9,829 bases of DNA from Thermoanaerobaculaceae bacterium (GCA_012798145.1 JAAZNT010000268.1:1-9829), one strand, 5' to 3'; counted from the first letter of the stretch, positions 1 through 8,206 are shown. Notes: generated by a model not told the origin, from the sequence alone. Numbers and translations: made by a program.

Positions 1-1
1 A

Positions 2-2302
2 GCTTTTGAAGAAATAATCAGCCAAAGTCCTTCCACTTTGGAGGCATTTTCTGGGTTGATCGTTGTCCAAAGAAAAATAGGCGACAAAGGAAGACTTCTG
101 TCAACTCTTTCAAAATACAGCGACATTTTGCTTGACAAAGGCGATTATAAGAGCGCTGAAACTGTAGTAAAGGAAATGCTTGAAATTGCTCCAAATGAAA
201 TGCAGCTTTTGGCTAAACTTGACGATATCAGAGACAAACTCGGATATGAAAAAGTTGAGCCTTCGAAACAAAAAGAGCCAGAAGTCGTTGTGATTGAAAA
301 AGAGAAAGAATTTCAACAAGAGATAGTTGAAAAAGAAGTTCCACAAGAATCTGAACCTGATGTGGAAATAGAAGTTGAAATAGAAGATATTTCCTCTGAA
401 ATGCCGGTTGTGACAATGGAAAAAGAAAAAGAGGAAAAGCAGGAGGAAGTTGAATCTTTATCTCCGGAACAAATAGAAGTAACATCAACTTTTACTTCGC
501 CGCCCGTTATAAAGGAAAATGAAAGCGATTCTATTTCAATAGATATAGAAAGTGAAGAAGAGGTAAAAGAAACCGCTATAGAAGAAGCCAACGAAATGGC
601 CGTAGAGGAAGAGCCGGAAGGCAAGGAAAAGGAAGAAATAGAAGAAGCAGAAGTTGAACCCCAAGAAGCGCCTTCAAAAGAATTTGATGAGAGAACAGGG
701 GCGGCTATTCAGGAGAAATTTTCAGAGGCGCAAATATTCTTGAAGTATGGACTTGTCGAAAAAGCAATTGGGGAACTTCAATCCGTTTTGAAAATTGTTC
801 CCGATCACATTCAAGCGCACCAAAAATTAATAGGTATATACAGACAACTTGATAAAAAAGACAAACTTGTCAGACAAATAATTAAACTTGCAAATGTTTT
901 TAAACAGCAGGGTGATTTGGATACTGCTGAAAATCTTGTTGAAGAGGCGATGCAGATAGATCCCAACCATAAAGCGATTCTTGAGTTTACAGAAAAAGGG
1001 AAAGAGGGAGAAACTGCACCTAAGAAGATTTCCGGAATAAAGGAATTGGATGCTCTTGCCGGAATTGTAAAAGGGAAGAAGGCGGAAGCGCCAAAGGTGG
1101 CTGAAAAAATCGTTGAAATTGAAAAGCCAGAAGAAATTGCTGAGGAATTTAAAGAAGAGATAAAAGAAGAAGAGAAAGAAATTGAAATTGACATGAGTGA
1201 AGAGGAGCCTTCTTCTCAGCCGGAAAAACTTATAGAAGTTGAAGAGCAGTCTTTTGAGGAAGTTACAGAAAAGGAAGAAGAAAAGAAAGTTCTTGAAGAA
1301 GAAAAAGAAATTCAAAGGGAAGTTGAGGAAGAATCATTTTCTGTTGAAATTTCTCCCGAAGAGGTTGAAAAAAGTAGCGAGCTGAATGAAAAACTTGAAG
1401 AAGCTGAGTTTTACTTTGCGCAAGAGTTGTATGAAGACGCGAAAAGAATTTGCGAGGAATTGAACAATAATTATCCAGAAGATGTTAGGGTGATAGATCT
1501 TCTTGGAAGAATCAATGTCGCCATTGAAAAAACAAAAGAAGAAATGGAAGTTCAACAGGCAATAGAAGAGGAAAAGAAAGAGGAGGAGCAACCCGAAACG
1601 AAAGAAGAAGAGAAGATGGATGACCTCTCTCTTCTTGATCAGGATCTTGTAAAAGATCTCGGGGGAGTTGTTCCTGCCGAAAGAAAAAGAACAAGGGTGA
1701 AAGTCACCTTAAGAGATGTTCTTCCAGAAGAAGAAAAACAAAAAGAAGAAGAAAAACCGCTTCAAGAGTCTGGCGAAGAATATTATGATTTGGCGAAGGA
1801 GTTGGGTGCCGCCCTTGAAGGGCTCGAAGATACTGCTTCTGGGCTTTTTGATGAGGAAGGCGAAGAAAAAACAAGCGAAGAGATGTCTTTTGAAGAGGTT
1901 TTCAAGGAATTTAAGAAAGGGGTTGAGAAAAAAGTCGCGGAAGAGGATTATGACACCCACTACAACCTCGGAATTGCTTATAAAGAAATGGAACTTATTG
2001 ATGAAGCTATTGGAGAATTTCAGATAGCGGCACGTTCCCCAATGTTTTTTGCTGATGCCTGCGCAATGCTTGGGAAATGTTTTCAAATAAAAGGTATGTA
2101 TGACCTTGCCGAAAAATGGTATAGAAAAGGGCTTGATTCAAGAGGATTTCCTGAGGATGTTTACAACGGCTTGAAATATGATTTGGCTGAACTTCTTGAG
2201 GAAACAGACAGGAAAAAGGAAGCGCTTGAACTTTATAAAGAAGTCTACGCTTCAAACGCCAATTACAGAGAAGTTAAAGATAAAATTTCTTCGCTGAAAT
2301 AA
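2..2302 (+). CDS. TPR-repeat scaffold protein with acidic linkers (5'-partial)
   Basis: The reading frame is open from base 2, and the residues before the first possible start (a TTG at 38) continue helical TPR-like sequence. The true start therefore probably lies upstream of the window. At least 766 residues are present. Counting from the TTG, helical-repeat blocks sit at about 1-70, 220-320 (two or three TPR units, e.g. LVEKAIGELQSVLKIVPDH and GDLDTAENLVEEAMQIDPNH), 450-505 and 635-754. The last block is the most typical TPR block (DTHYNLGIAYKEMELIDEAI). The blocks are separated by long Glu/Lys/Val-rich linkers at about 71-216, 345-450 and 500-625, which are probably disordered or extended. 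No membrane segment or catalytic motif is visible. TPRs bind proteins, so a scaffold role is inferred. Similar TPR proteins occur in deltaproteobacteria and related lineages with no agreed function. The gene ends 21 bases from the convergent ligA stop with no clear terminator hairpin between them. Confidence 0.88.
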   Translation, partial: AFEEIISQSPSTLEAFSGLIVVQRKIGDKGRLLSTLSKYSDILLDKGDYKSAETVVKEMLEIAPNEMQLLAKLDDIRDKLGYEKVEPSKQKEPEVVVIEKEKEFQQEIVEKEVPQESEPDVEIEVEIEDISSEMPVVTMEKEKEEKQEEVESLSPEQIEVTSTFTSPPVIKENESDSISIDIESEEEVKETAIEEANEMAVEEEPEGKEKEEIEEAEVEPQEAPSKEFDERTGAAIQEKFSEAQIFLKYGLVEKAIGELQSVLKIVPDHIQAHQKLIGIYRQLDKKDKLVRQIIKLANVFKQQGDLDTAENLVEEAMQIDPNHKAILEFTEKGKEGETAPKKISGIKELDALAGIVKGKKAEAPKVAEKIVEIEKPEEIAEEFKEEIKEEEKEIEIDMSEEEPSSQPEKLIEVEEQSFEEVTEKEEEKKVLEEEKEIQREVEEESFSVEISPEEVEKSSELNEKLEEAEFYFAQELYEDAKRICEELNNNYPEDVRVIDLLGRINVAIEKTKEEMEVQQAIEEEKKEEEQPETKEEEKMDDLSLLDQDLVKDLGGVVPAERKRTRVKVTLRDVLPEEEKQKEEEKPLQESGEEYYDLAKELGAALEGLEDTASGLFDEEGEEKTSEEMSFEEVFKEFKKGVEKKVAEEDYDTHYNLGIAYKEMELIDEAIGEFQIAARSPMFFADACAMLGKCFQIKGMYDLAEKWYRKGLDSRGFPEDVYNGLKYDLAELLEETDRKKEALELYKEVYASNANYREVKDKISSLK

Positions 2303-2323
2303 CACAACCAATAAAATTAAAAA

Positions 2324-4327
2324 TTAACTATATGATGATATTAGTTTTTCAAATTCCAATTCGTCAAGAATCTTTATATTCAACTTTTTCGCCTTTTCAA
2401 GTTTTGAGCCCGGCTCCCTACCCACAATAAGAAAATTTGTTTCTTTTGTCACAGAATTAGAAACTTTTCCGCCCAAATTTTCAAGAATTTCCTTCGCTTC
2501 ATTTCTTGACATTTTAGAAAGTGTTCCGGTTAGCACGAATGTCAAACCTTTTAATGGGCCTTCTTCTTTTTTTTCTCCCTCCATCTTTAACCCGAGAGAT
2601 TTAAGGTTTTCTATAAGTTTTACATTATCTTCAACTTTGAAGAATTCAATTATTTCTTTGGAAACTTTTGGGCCAACTCCTTGAATTTTCATCAAATCTT
2701 CTTCATTGGCGTTCTTCAAAAGGTCTATTGTGTAAAATTTTTCGGCAAGAACTTTTGCAGTCTCTTCGCCCACCATTCTTATTCCAAGCGCGTATAAAAG
2801 GCGATCATAACTTCTGTTTTTGCTCTTTTCTATTTCCTCTATTAGATTCTTGGCTGATTTTTCTCCCATTCTTTCAAAAAGCGCCAACTCTTTTTCATTA
2901 AGTAAATATAAATCTGAAAGAGTTTTGACTTTTCCACTCTCAACAAGTTTATCAATAAGAATTTTTCCAAGTCCTGCAATATCCATTCCCTCTCTTGATG
3001 CAAAATGTCTTATTGCTTCCTTCAATTGCGCTTTGCAATTTCTGTTTGAGCATCTTTTTATCACTTCTCCTTCAGATTTGTGTATTCTATTTCCGCAAAC
3101 CGGGCATACTTCAGGAAAAACGAATTCTTTTGAATTAGGCGGACGCTCTTCCTCAAAAACTCTCACAAGATAGGGGATAACTCCTCCCGCTCTTTCTATC
3201 AAGACTGTGTCCCCTACTCTTACATCCTTTTTTTTCAATTCCTCTTCGTTGTGAAGAGAGACTCTCGAAACAACAACACCGCCAATTTTAACCGGTTCAA
3301 GGTTTGCAACTGGAGTTAGGGCTCCTGTTCTTCCTACTTGAACGACAATTTCTTTTATTTTTGTTTTAGCCTGTTCTGGAGGGAATTTAAATGCCACCGC
3401 CCAGCGGGGTGCTTTTGCTGTTGAACCTGCGCGTTTTTGAAGCTCAAGAGAGTTCAGTTTTATTACAACTCCGTCTGCGTCGTAGGGAAGGGAATCTCTT
3501 TTCTCAACCATTTCTCTCCAAAAATCTACTATTTCTTTTTCGGAGAAAAGAAGTCTTGTTCTTGAATCAACTGGTAGTCCCCATTCACTTAGCAGTTGCA
3601 GGCATTCATAATGAGTTTGAGGGATTCTCGAAGTGCAGTTCATAATTTGGTAAACATATAAAGAAAGAGGTCTTTGGGCGGTTATGGAAGGGTCAAGCTG
3701 TCTCAAGCTTCCTGCCGCAGCGTTCCTTGGATTTGAGAAAACTTCAAGCCCCTCTTCCTCCCTCTTTTCATTAAATTCCTTGAACTCCTTTAAAGGCATA
3801 TAGATTTCACCCCTTACTATCAATGCTCCTTCTTTAAAACCGATTTGTTTGGGGACATTATTTATTCTCAAGACATTTTGGGTGACATCTTCTCCAATTG
3901 TTCCATCTCCTCTGGTTGCTGCTTTGGAAAGTTTCCCAAATTCATAAAAAAGTGCCACAGAAAGCCCGTCGAATTTAAGTTCGCCTACAAATTCAAGATC
4001 TGTTTTTTCTACCGTTCTTTCAAGTCTTGAAATCCAATCTTTAATTTCACCTTCATTGTAAGCATTTTCAAGACTTAGGAGTGGGAAAGGATGAACTACG
4101 GAGGCGAATCCTTTTGAGACAGCGCCTCCAACTTTTTCAGAAGGCGACTCTTTGGTTTTATATTCTGGAAATTTCTCTTCAAGGTCTATCAACTCTTTTT
4201 CTAATAGATCATATTCATAATCACTTATAACTGGGGCGTTTTCTTCATAGTAAAGTTTTCTATGTCTTTCAATCTGGCTTCTCAATTCTTCTATTCTTTT
4301 TTTTGCGAATTCCTTATCAATGACCAT
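2324..4327 (-). CDS. ligA: NAD+-dependent DNA ligase LigA
   Basis: This enzyme seals nicks in duplex DNA using NAD+, joining Okazaki fragments and completing repair in the cytoplasm. The 667-residue length is typical of the family. In order, it shows the Ia domain that binds NMN (HRKLYYEENAPVISDYEYD, about 22-40); the adenylation domain with catalytic Lys118 in ELKFDGLS, RGDG at 139-142, DGVVIK at 285-290 and FKFP at 313-316; an OB fold; a four-cysteine zinc finger (Cys408, Cys411, Cys426, Cys431); helix-hairpin-helix repeats (about 440-570, e.g. IQGVGPKVSKEI); and a C-terminal BRCT domain (about 590-667, LTFVLTGTLSKMSR). All key residues are present, so it should be active. A longer frame opens at a TTG at 4423, inside the upstream kinase gene. 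I chose the ATG at 4327 because it has an AGAGGG ribosome site and matches where ligases normally begin. It is the third gene of the aroC-kinase-ligA cluster and starts 10 bases after the kinase stop. Confidence 0.97.
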   Translation of the reverse strand: MVIDKEFAKKRIEELRSQIERHRKLYYEENAPVISDYEYDLLEKELIDLEEKFPEYKTKESPSEKVGGAVSKGFASVVHPFPLLSLENAYNEGEIKDWISRLERTVEKTDLEFVGELKFDGLSVALFYEFGKLSKAATRGDGTIGEDVTQNVLRINNVPKQIGFKEGALIVRGEIYMPLKEFKEFNEKREEEGLEVFSNPRNAAAGSLRQLDPSITAQRPLSLYVYQIMNCTSRIPQTHYECLQLLSEWGLPVDSRTRLLFSEKEIVDFWREMVEKRDSLPYDADGVVIKLNSLELQKRAGSTAKAPRWAVAFKFPPEQAKTKIKEIVVQVGRTGALTPVANLEPVKIGGVVVSRVSLHNEEELKKKDVRVGDTVLIERAGGVIPYLVRVFEEERPPNSKEFVFPEVCPVCGNRIHKSEGEVIKRCSNRNCKAQLKEAIRHFASREGMDIAGLGKILIDKLVESGKVKTLSDLYLLNEKELALFERMGEKSAKNLIEEIEKSKNRSYDRLLYALGIRMVGEETAKVLAEKFYTIDLLKNANEEDLMKIQGVGPKVSKEIIEFFKVEDNVKLIENLKSLGLKMEGEKKEEGPLKGLTFVLTGTLSKMSRNEAKEILENLGGKVSNSVTKETNFLIVGREPGSKLEKAKKLNIKILDELEFEKLISSYS

Positions 4328-4331
4328 TTTT

Positions 4332-4337
4332 CCCTCT
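4332..4337 (-). promoter_or_regulatory. Ribosome binding site of ligA
   Basis: AGAGGG is read on the minus strand four bases before the ATG at 4327. It lies directly after the kinase TAA stop (4340-4338). It supports this ATG over the longer TTG start inside the kinase gene and suggests that ligA translation follows termination of kinase translation. Confidence 0.7.
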
Positions 4338-5645
4338 TTAATGTGTGTATGGAAGAGCAACCCTAAAATGAGCCCCTTTTTCAGATGGAACAATTTCGAT
4401 GCTTCCTTTGTGCGCCTCAACAAGTCTTTTAACTATGGATAAACCAAGCCCTGTTCCTTCTGGTTTTGTTGTAAAGAAAACATCAAATATTTTCTCTTTC
4501 ATCTCTTCTTCAATTCCTGAACCGAAATCAATTACATCAATTTCTGCAACAGAATCTTTGAAAGAGAGATTGACTTCCACTTTTTGGTTGTGTTCGGATG
4601 CTTGAATAGCGTTTATCAAAAGGTTAGAAACTATTATCCTTAACATATTTTCGTCGCCTTCAATATCTCTTGAAGTTCCATCGACTTTTTTTAACACTTC
4701 AATATTTTTTTCTTTGGCTTCTTCTGAATATGAAAGGCAAATTTCAGAGATTATTTCATCAATATTTACATTTCTAAATTCGGGCTCAAGAGGTTTAGAA
4801 TACATCAAAAAATCTCTTGTTAATTTCTCAAGTCTTTTAATTTGATTCAGCATCGGCTCAACAGATCCCAAAAGATCTTCCCTGTCTGCGTTTCCTTTCA
4901 GTCCCTCTTCAAGAAGTTGAATATTTAATTTAAGCGCGTTGAGAGGATTTTTGATTTCGTGTGCAAGCCCGGAACTAAGAAGTCCAAGATAGGAAAGTCT
5001 ATTCTGCTCTTCTCCTTCCTGTTGGATAATACGGCTTTTTCTTAAAATTCTGATTACATATAGGTATGAAATGAAAAGCATAAAAAATATAAGTGTCAAC
5101 ATAACTGCAAACTTAAAAATCATCTGATTTCTGAAGTCTTTTGCTAAGTTTGAAAGAACTTGGTCGCTTACATTCAATACCGCTTTTCCCATTTTTCCGG
5201 GAGCAAGTTGAATGGGAACTTCTATAGGAACTTTATTTCTAATTTCAATATGAGATTGTCCGAGAGGAGGGCCTTTAATTGAAGGTCCTGCTATGATTCC
5301 CCCTTGTTTTAAATAATCTTGCTGATAGATAAGTTTTCCATCTGGATCGTAAACTTCAAGAGAATCAAAAATCTGTTTGTCAACCATAAATTGGTTAAGT
5401 CTTGTTGTAACTACTTTTTCATACTTAAAACCTTTTGCTATCTCTGTTTCAGGTATGTTTGTTGTCATTTTCTCAAGTTCTGTTCGGTAGTGGTCAAGAG
5501 TACGGAAAACCTCTTTCTCACCGAGGTCTTTAATTATTATGTAACCGCCTGTGGATAAAATTGCTATAAAAAATAATGCAAATAAAAGAGATGCAATGAT
5601 CAACTCCTTTTTGAAAGCCTTTTCTGCCAAAGAGTGTTTGTTCAT
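4338..5645 (-). CDS. Membrane-bound sensor histidine kinase (orphan)
   Basis: This is a two-component sensor kinase of 435 residues that should autophosphorylate a histidine and pass the phosphate to a response regulator. A membrane segment lies at about 16-38. A periplasmic or extracellular sensor region follows at about 40-175, with a PAS/CACHE-like stretch (SLEVYDPDGKLIYQQD). A second membrane segment lies at about 177-200. The HisKA helix contains the H-box GLAHEIKNPLNALKLN with phospho-acceptor His229. The HATPase domain shows the N-box (NLLINAIQAS, Asn345), the G1 box DFGSG (373-377), the F-box FFTTK and the G2 box GTGLGL (397-402). The H-box and ATPase resemble NtrB/ZraS-type kinases, so an NtrC-family partner is possible, but no response regulator gene is in the window. 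The start overlaps the aroC stop as ATGA, which implies translational coupling. The signal sensed cannot be told from the sequence. Confidence 0.93.
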   Translation of the reverse strand: MNKHSLAEKAFKKELIIASLLFALFFIAILSTGGYIIIKDLGEKEVFRTLDHYRTELEKMTTNIPETEIAKGFKYEKVVTTRLNQFMVDKQIFDSLEVYDPDGKLIYQQDYLKQGGIIAGPSIKGPPLGQSHIEIRNKVPIEVPIQLAPGKMGKAVLNVSDQVLSNLAKDFRNQMIFKFAVMLTLIFFMLFISYLYVIRILRKSRIIQQEGEEQNRLSYLGLLSSGLAHEIKNPLNALKLNIQLLEEGLKGNADREDLLGSVEPMLNQIKRLEKLTRDFLMYSKPLEPEFRNVNIDEIISEICLSYSEEAKEKNIEVLKKVDGTSRDIEGDENMLRIIVSNLLINAIQASEHNQKVEVNLSFKDSVAEIDVIDFGSGIEEEMKEKIFDVFFTTKPEGTGLGLSIVKRLVEAHKGSIEIVPSEKGAHFRVALPYTH

Positions 5646-6772
5646 TTTCTCAACCTTTTCTGATATATAGAGAAATTATTTTTAATGTCATCAACAGAAT
5701 CCGAACCAAATTTTTCAAGGTAATTTTGCATTATAACTATTGCCATCAATGACTCGCAAATAACTGCGACTGGAGCCAAAGAAGTTGTGTCTGCCCTTGT
5801 AATTTGAGGTGCTTGCTTTTTCTTGGTTTGCAAATTTAGCCCTTTTTTTGAAAATTTTGATGAAGGAATTGGCTTTACAAAACAAGTTGCCACTATATCT
5901 TCTCCGTTTGAAACTCCTCCTTCAATTCCCCCCGCTAAATTTGTTTTTCTCTTATAAAAAATTTTAGAAGAATCAGCGAATTGGTCTTGAGCAGCGCTAC
6001 CTTTAAGCGATACCGCATTTTCAATATCTCCAATCAAAACTCCCTTTACAGAAGGAATGCTCATAAGGTGATAGGCGATTTGAGCGTCAAGTCTTGTATC
6101 CCAATTTGTGTAGCTTCCTATTCCAGGAACAACGCCCTTTGCCGATGCCCAAACTTTTCCTCCGACGGTTTCACCCCGTTCTTTGAAATTTTCAAGTAAA
6201 TTCAAAACCGCTTTTTTCCTATTTTTGTCAGAAAAGGGGAAATAGGCATCAAGTTTTGAAGCCTTTTCAAATGTGATTTTCTTTGAGGATTTGATTTCCC
6301 CCACTTGAATAATTGCGGAGGCAAATGAAATATTGAATTCTTTTAGAAAAATTTTTGCTATTGCGCCAATAGCAACTCTTGCGGCGGTCTCCCTTGCGCT
6401 TGCTCTTTCCGCCACATTTCTTGCTTCCTTAAAACCGAATTTCAGCATTCCGTTTAAGTCGGCATGCCCGGGGCGTGAGACAGGTAGGTCATTTTGGATT
6501 TGCAATATTTGGGCCTCACTTAGATCATAAAATTCGCTGTTGGGAATCATTATAGTTATTGGGGCTCCGGTGGAAAGCCCTTTTCTTAGGCCGCTTAGAA
6601 TAACCACTTCTTCTTTTTCAAGAGCCATTCGCTGACTTCTTCCGGCGCATTTATTTCTTCTAAGGAGTTCTTTCTTGATGTATTCTTTTTCAATCGGGAG
6701 CCCTGCCGGGACACCTTCAACTATTGCAGTTATTGAAGCGCCGTGAGAATCTCCGCTCGTTAAAAAGCGCAT
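5642..6772 (-). CDS. aroC: Chorismate synthase
   Basis: Chorismate synthase converts 5-enolpyruvylshikimate 3-phosphate to chorismate, the last shared step to Phe, Tyr, Trp and folate. It needs reduced FMN and acts in the cytoplasm. The 376-residue length is normal for bacteria. The N-terminal signature SGDSHGASI (His10) is present, as are RPGHADLNG (His103), the Arg-rich ERASARETAARVA stretch, GGIEGGVSNGED (281-292) and the C-terminal RADTTSLAPVAV with Asp328. These match the conserved His, Arg and Asp positions of the family, so the enzyme should be functional. The section after position 40 (RMALEKEEVVILSGLRKG) resembles the form found in Gram-positive and thermophilic bacteria rather than the E. 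coli form. The ATG at 6772 has a strong GGAGGA ribosome site. It is the first gene of the minus-strand cluster, and its TGA stop overlaps the kinase ATG. No other shikimate-pathway gene is nearby. Confidence 0.97.
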   Translation of the reverse strand: MRFLTSGDSHGASITAIVEGVPAGLPIEKEYIKKELLRRNKCAGRSQRMALEKEEVVILSGLRKGLSTGAPITIMIPNSEFYDLSEAQILQIQNDLPVSRPGHADLNGMLKFGFKEARNVAERASARETAARVAIGAIAKIFLKEFNISFASAIIQVGEIKSSKKITFEKASKLDAYFPFSDKNRKKAVLNLLENFKERGETVGGKVWASAKGVVPGIGSYTNWDTRLDAQIAYHLMSIPSVKGVLIGDIENAVSLKGSAAQDQFADSSKIFYKRKTNLAGGIEGGVSNGEDIVATCFVKPIPSSKFSKKGLNLQTKKKQAPQITRADTTSLAPVAVICESLMAIVIMQNYLEKFGSDSVDDIKNNFSIYQKRLRK

Positions 6773-6777
6773 TTTAA

Positions 6778-6783
6778 TCCTCC
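6778..6783 (-). promoter_or_regulatory. Ribosome binding site of aroC
   Basis: GGAGGA is read on the minus strand five bases before the aroC ATG. It is the closest match to the Shine-Dalgarno consensus among the gene starts in the window. Confidence 0.75.
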
Positions 6784-6852
6784 AGATAAAATATACCTCA
6801 TTTTTAAAAAAGAGAGAAATTTTTATTTTTATGATAAAATTTAATAATTTAT

Positions 6853-6858
6853 AGGTGA
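6853..6858 (+). promoter_or_regulatory. Ribosome binding site of the glycoside hydrolase gene
   Basis: AGGTGA lies four bases before the ATG at 6863. It supports this start, which also places a hydrophobic export signal at the very N-terminus. Confidence 0.6.
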
Positions 6859-6862
6859 TGTT

Positions 6863-7849
6863 ATGAAAAAAACATTGTTAGTTTGGATTATCGTTAGCAT
6901 CTTTTTCTTAGAAAATGTGGCTCAGGTAGGTGGGAAAAACAGTGTAACACTTGGATTGTATCCAAAGATAGGTATTAACTGCCACATTCCAAAGCCTGAG
7001 GATCTTGACCTTATCAAAGAAGCCCAAATTGGGTGGATAAGAATTGATCTCATCTGGAATGTTGTTGAGCCGAAACCGAAGCAGTATAGATGGGATATGG
7101 TTGACCGCGTTGTCAAAAACGCCGAAGAGAGGAATATAGACATCCTTGCGATACTTGGATACTGCCCTGAATGGGCGGCTCAAAATGGAGATATCCACGA
7201 CCTGCCGAGAGATGTCGAAGAATGGAAAGAATATGTAAGGACAATTGTTTCAAGATACAAAGGCAGAATAAATTACTGGACATTATGGAATGAACCCAAC
7301 AGCAGAACCTTTTTTAGAGGAAGTTTGGACCAATTTATAGATGAAGTGTTTATTCCGGGAATTCAAGCGGCAAAAGAAGCAAATCCTAACGCTAAAATTG
7401 TTGGACCCGACCTTGCCCATTTAAAAGGTGCGAAATGGGATCTTTGGCTTGAAGAGATTTTGACAAGAGCCGGAAAAGATATTGACATAATTTCTCATCA
7501 TTGCTACAAAAGCAAACCAAAAAAAGTAAAAAGAAATCTTCAAGGTGTAGTTCCTCCTTGGGATCCTCCAGCGGTGAAGAAGATACTTCAGGAAACCAAC
7601 TGTTTGGATAAGCCTTTCTGGCTTACAGAAGTCGGTTTTCGTTCAAACAAAGTTGGCGAAAAAAAACAAGAAGAATATTTGGTCAATTTTCTTCAAATGA
7701 ACGAAAAAATGGGCTGGATAGACAAGGTTTTTATTTATGAATTGAGAGATTCTCCTTTAGAGCCGGGATATGGAATTGTGAACAATGACAGATCTCCCAA
7801 ACCCGCCTTTTTCGGAATAAAGGAATTTATAAACAAGCGGCTTTTATAG
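6863..7849 (+). CDS. Exported glycoside hydrolase, clan A TIM barrel (GH39/GH5-like)
   Basis: This is a probable retaining glycosidase of 328 residues. The N-terminus (MKKTLLVWIIVSIFFLENVA) is a signal peptide or membrane anchor, so the barrel acts outside the cytoplasm. After it come barrel features of the GH39/GH5 type: GWIRIDLIWNVVEPKP (57-72), an early strand; LWNEPN (141-146) with Glu144 as likely acid/base; DIISHHCY (208-215); and WLTEVGF (253-259) with Glu256 as likely nucleophile. A Trp-Asn-Glu-Pro motif on strand 4 and a Thr-Glu on strand 7 are the usual clan A pair. The overall pattern recalls PslG-like enzymes that cut exopolysaccharide, but substrate and family number cannot be set by eye. 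The protein is short, a bare catalytic domain with no binding module. It is the first gene of the plus-strand cluster, 15 bases before a bactofilin gene, which suggests a role at the cell surface. Confidence 0.82.
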   Translation: MKKTLLVWIIVSIFFLENVAQVGGKNSVTLGLYPKIGINCHIPKPEDLDLIKEAQIGWIRIDLIWNVVEPKPKQYRWDMVDRVVKNAEERNIDILAILGYCPEWAAQNGDIHDLPRDVEEWKEYVRTIVSRYKGRINYWTLWNEPNSRTFFRGSLDQFIDEVFIPGIQAAKEANPNAKIVGPDLAHLKGAKWDLWLEEILTRAGKDIDIISHHCYKSKPKKVKRNLQGVVPPWDPPAVKKILQETNCLDKPFWLTEVGFRSNKVGEKKQEEYLVNFLQMNEKMGWIDKVFIYELRDSPLEPGYGIVNNDRSPKPAFFGIKEFINKRLL

Positions 7850-7864
7850 CCAAATAGGATTGAT

Positions 7865-8206
7865 ATGCCTTTCCTTTTTAAGAAGAAGAAAGTAGAGCCG
7901 CCGCAATTTTCCGAGATTGGAATAAACTCCGCTTTTGATGGAGAGTTAAATTCTAAAAATCCTGTCTTTGTAAATGGTGAATTAAAAGGAGTTATAAAGA
8001 GCGAAAAAATTGTGGAGACGGGTGAAAAAAGCGTTCTAAAAGGGAAAATCTTTTCTCAGGATATAGTTATTAAAGGTCAATTTAGCGGGTATTTGGAAGC
8101 GAAAGAGAGAATTATTCTTAACTCCTCTTCAAAAATTGAAGGAGAAATAAAAATAAAAAGCATCAAAATCGAAAAAGGCGCAACAATTAACGGAAAGATA
8201 AATTAA
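7865..8206 (+). CDS. Bactofilin (polymer-forming cytoskeletal protein)
   Basis: Bactofilins form nucleotide-free filaments from a right-handed beta-helix and position envelope enzymes. This one has 113 residues, close to the minimal size. A short basic and proline-containing tail (MPFLFKKKKVEPPQ) may bind the membrane. The core begins with the family's usual opening (SEIGINSAFDGEL, 16-28) and continues with short beta turns repeating hydrophobic-x-Gly patterns (VNGELKGVI, VLKGKIF, IVIKGQFSGYL, IEGEIKIKSI, ATINGKI). The ATG follows an AGGAT ribosome site (7856-7860). The gene lies 15 bases after the glycoside hydrolase and two bases before the ThiE-like gene, so it is probably co-transcribed with both. 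Bactofilin genes often sit beside M23 peptidoglycan hydrolases, but here the neighbour is a glycosidase. Confidence 0.9.
   Translation: MPFLFKKKKVEPPQFSEIGINSAFDGELNSKNPVFVNGELKGVIKSEKIVETGEKSVLKGKIFSQDIVIKGQFSGYLEAKERIILNSSSKIEGEIKIKSIKIEKGATINGKIN

Larger units (their letters stand above)
6773..6862. promoter_or_regulatory. Divergent promoter region between aroC and the glycoside hydrolase gene
   Basis: This 90-base, extremely AT-rich gap separates two clusters transcribed away from each other, so both must be started here or read in from elsewhere. Plausible -10 boxes are TATGAT at 6830-6835 on the plus strand and TATATT at 6795-6790 on the minus strand. I see no convincing -35 box for either, and chance matches are likely at this base composition. 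No clear operator palindrome was found. Confidence 0.4.

Noticed and set aside
38..40. TTG as the true start of the TPR gene.
   Set aside because: The frame is open to the window edge, no ribosome site precedes it, and the sequence before it reads as the same helical protein.
248..685. Tandem DNA repeat in the acidic linker.
   Set aside because: The composition is biased toward GAA/GAG/AAA, but no unit of constant length or sequence repeats in register. It is low complexity rather than a tandem repeat.
110..2255. Many open frames antisense or out of frame inside the TPR gene, rich in Phe/Leu/Ser or Lys.
   Set aside because: They are the complement or shifted reading of GAA/AAA-rich codons, lack ribosome sites, and look like no protein family. 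The long sense frame explains them.
4328..4423. Extended N-terminus for ligA from a TTG at 4423.
   Set aside because: It would overlap the kinase gene by over 80 bases and add residues not typical of ligases. The ATG at 4327 has a ribosome site and begins at the expected family position.
6773..6862. Riboswitch or leader RNA in the divergent gap.
   Set aside because: The region is only 90 bases and almost pure A/T, with no stable stem or TPP/SAM/FMN-box-like sequence.
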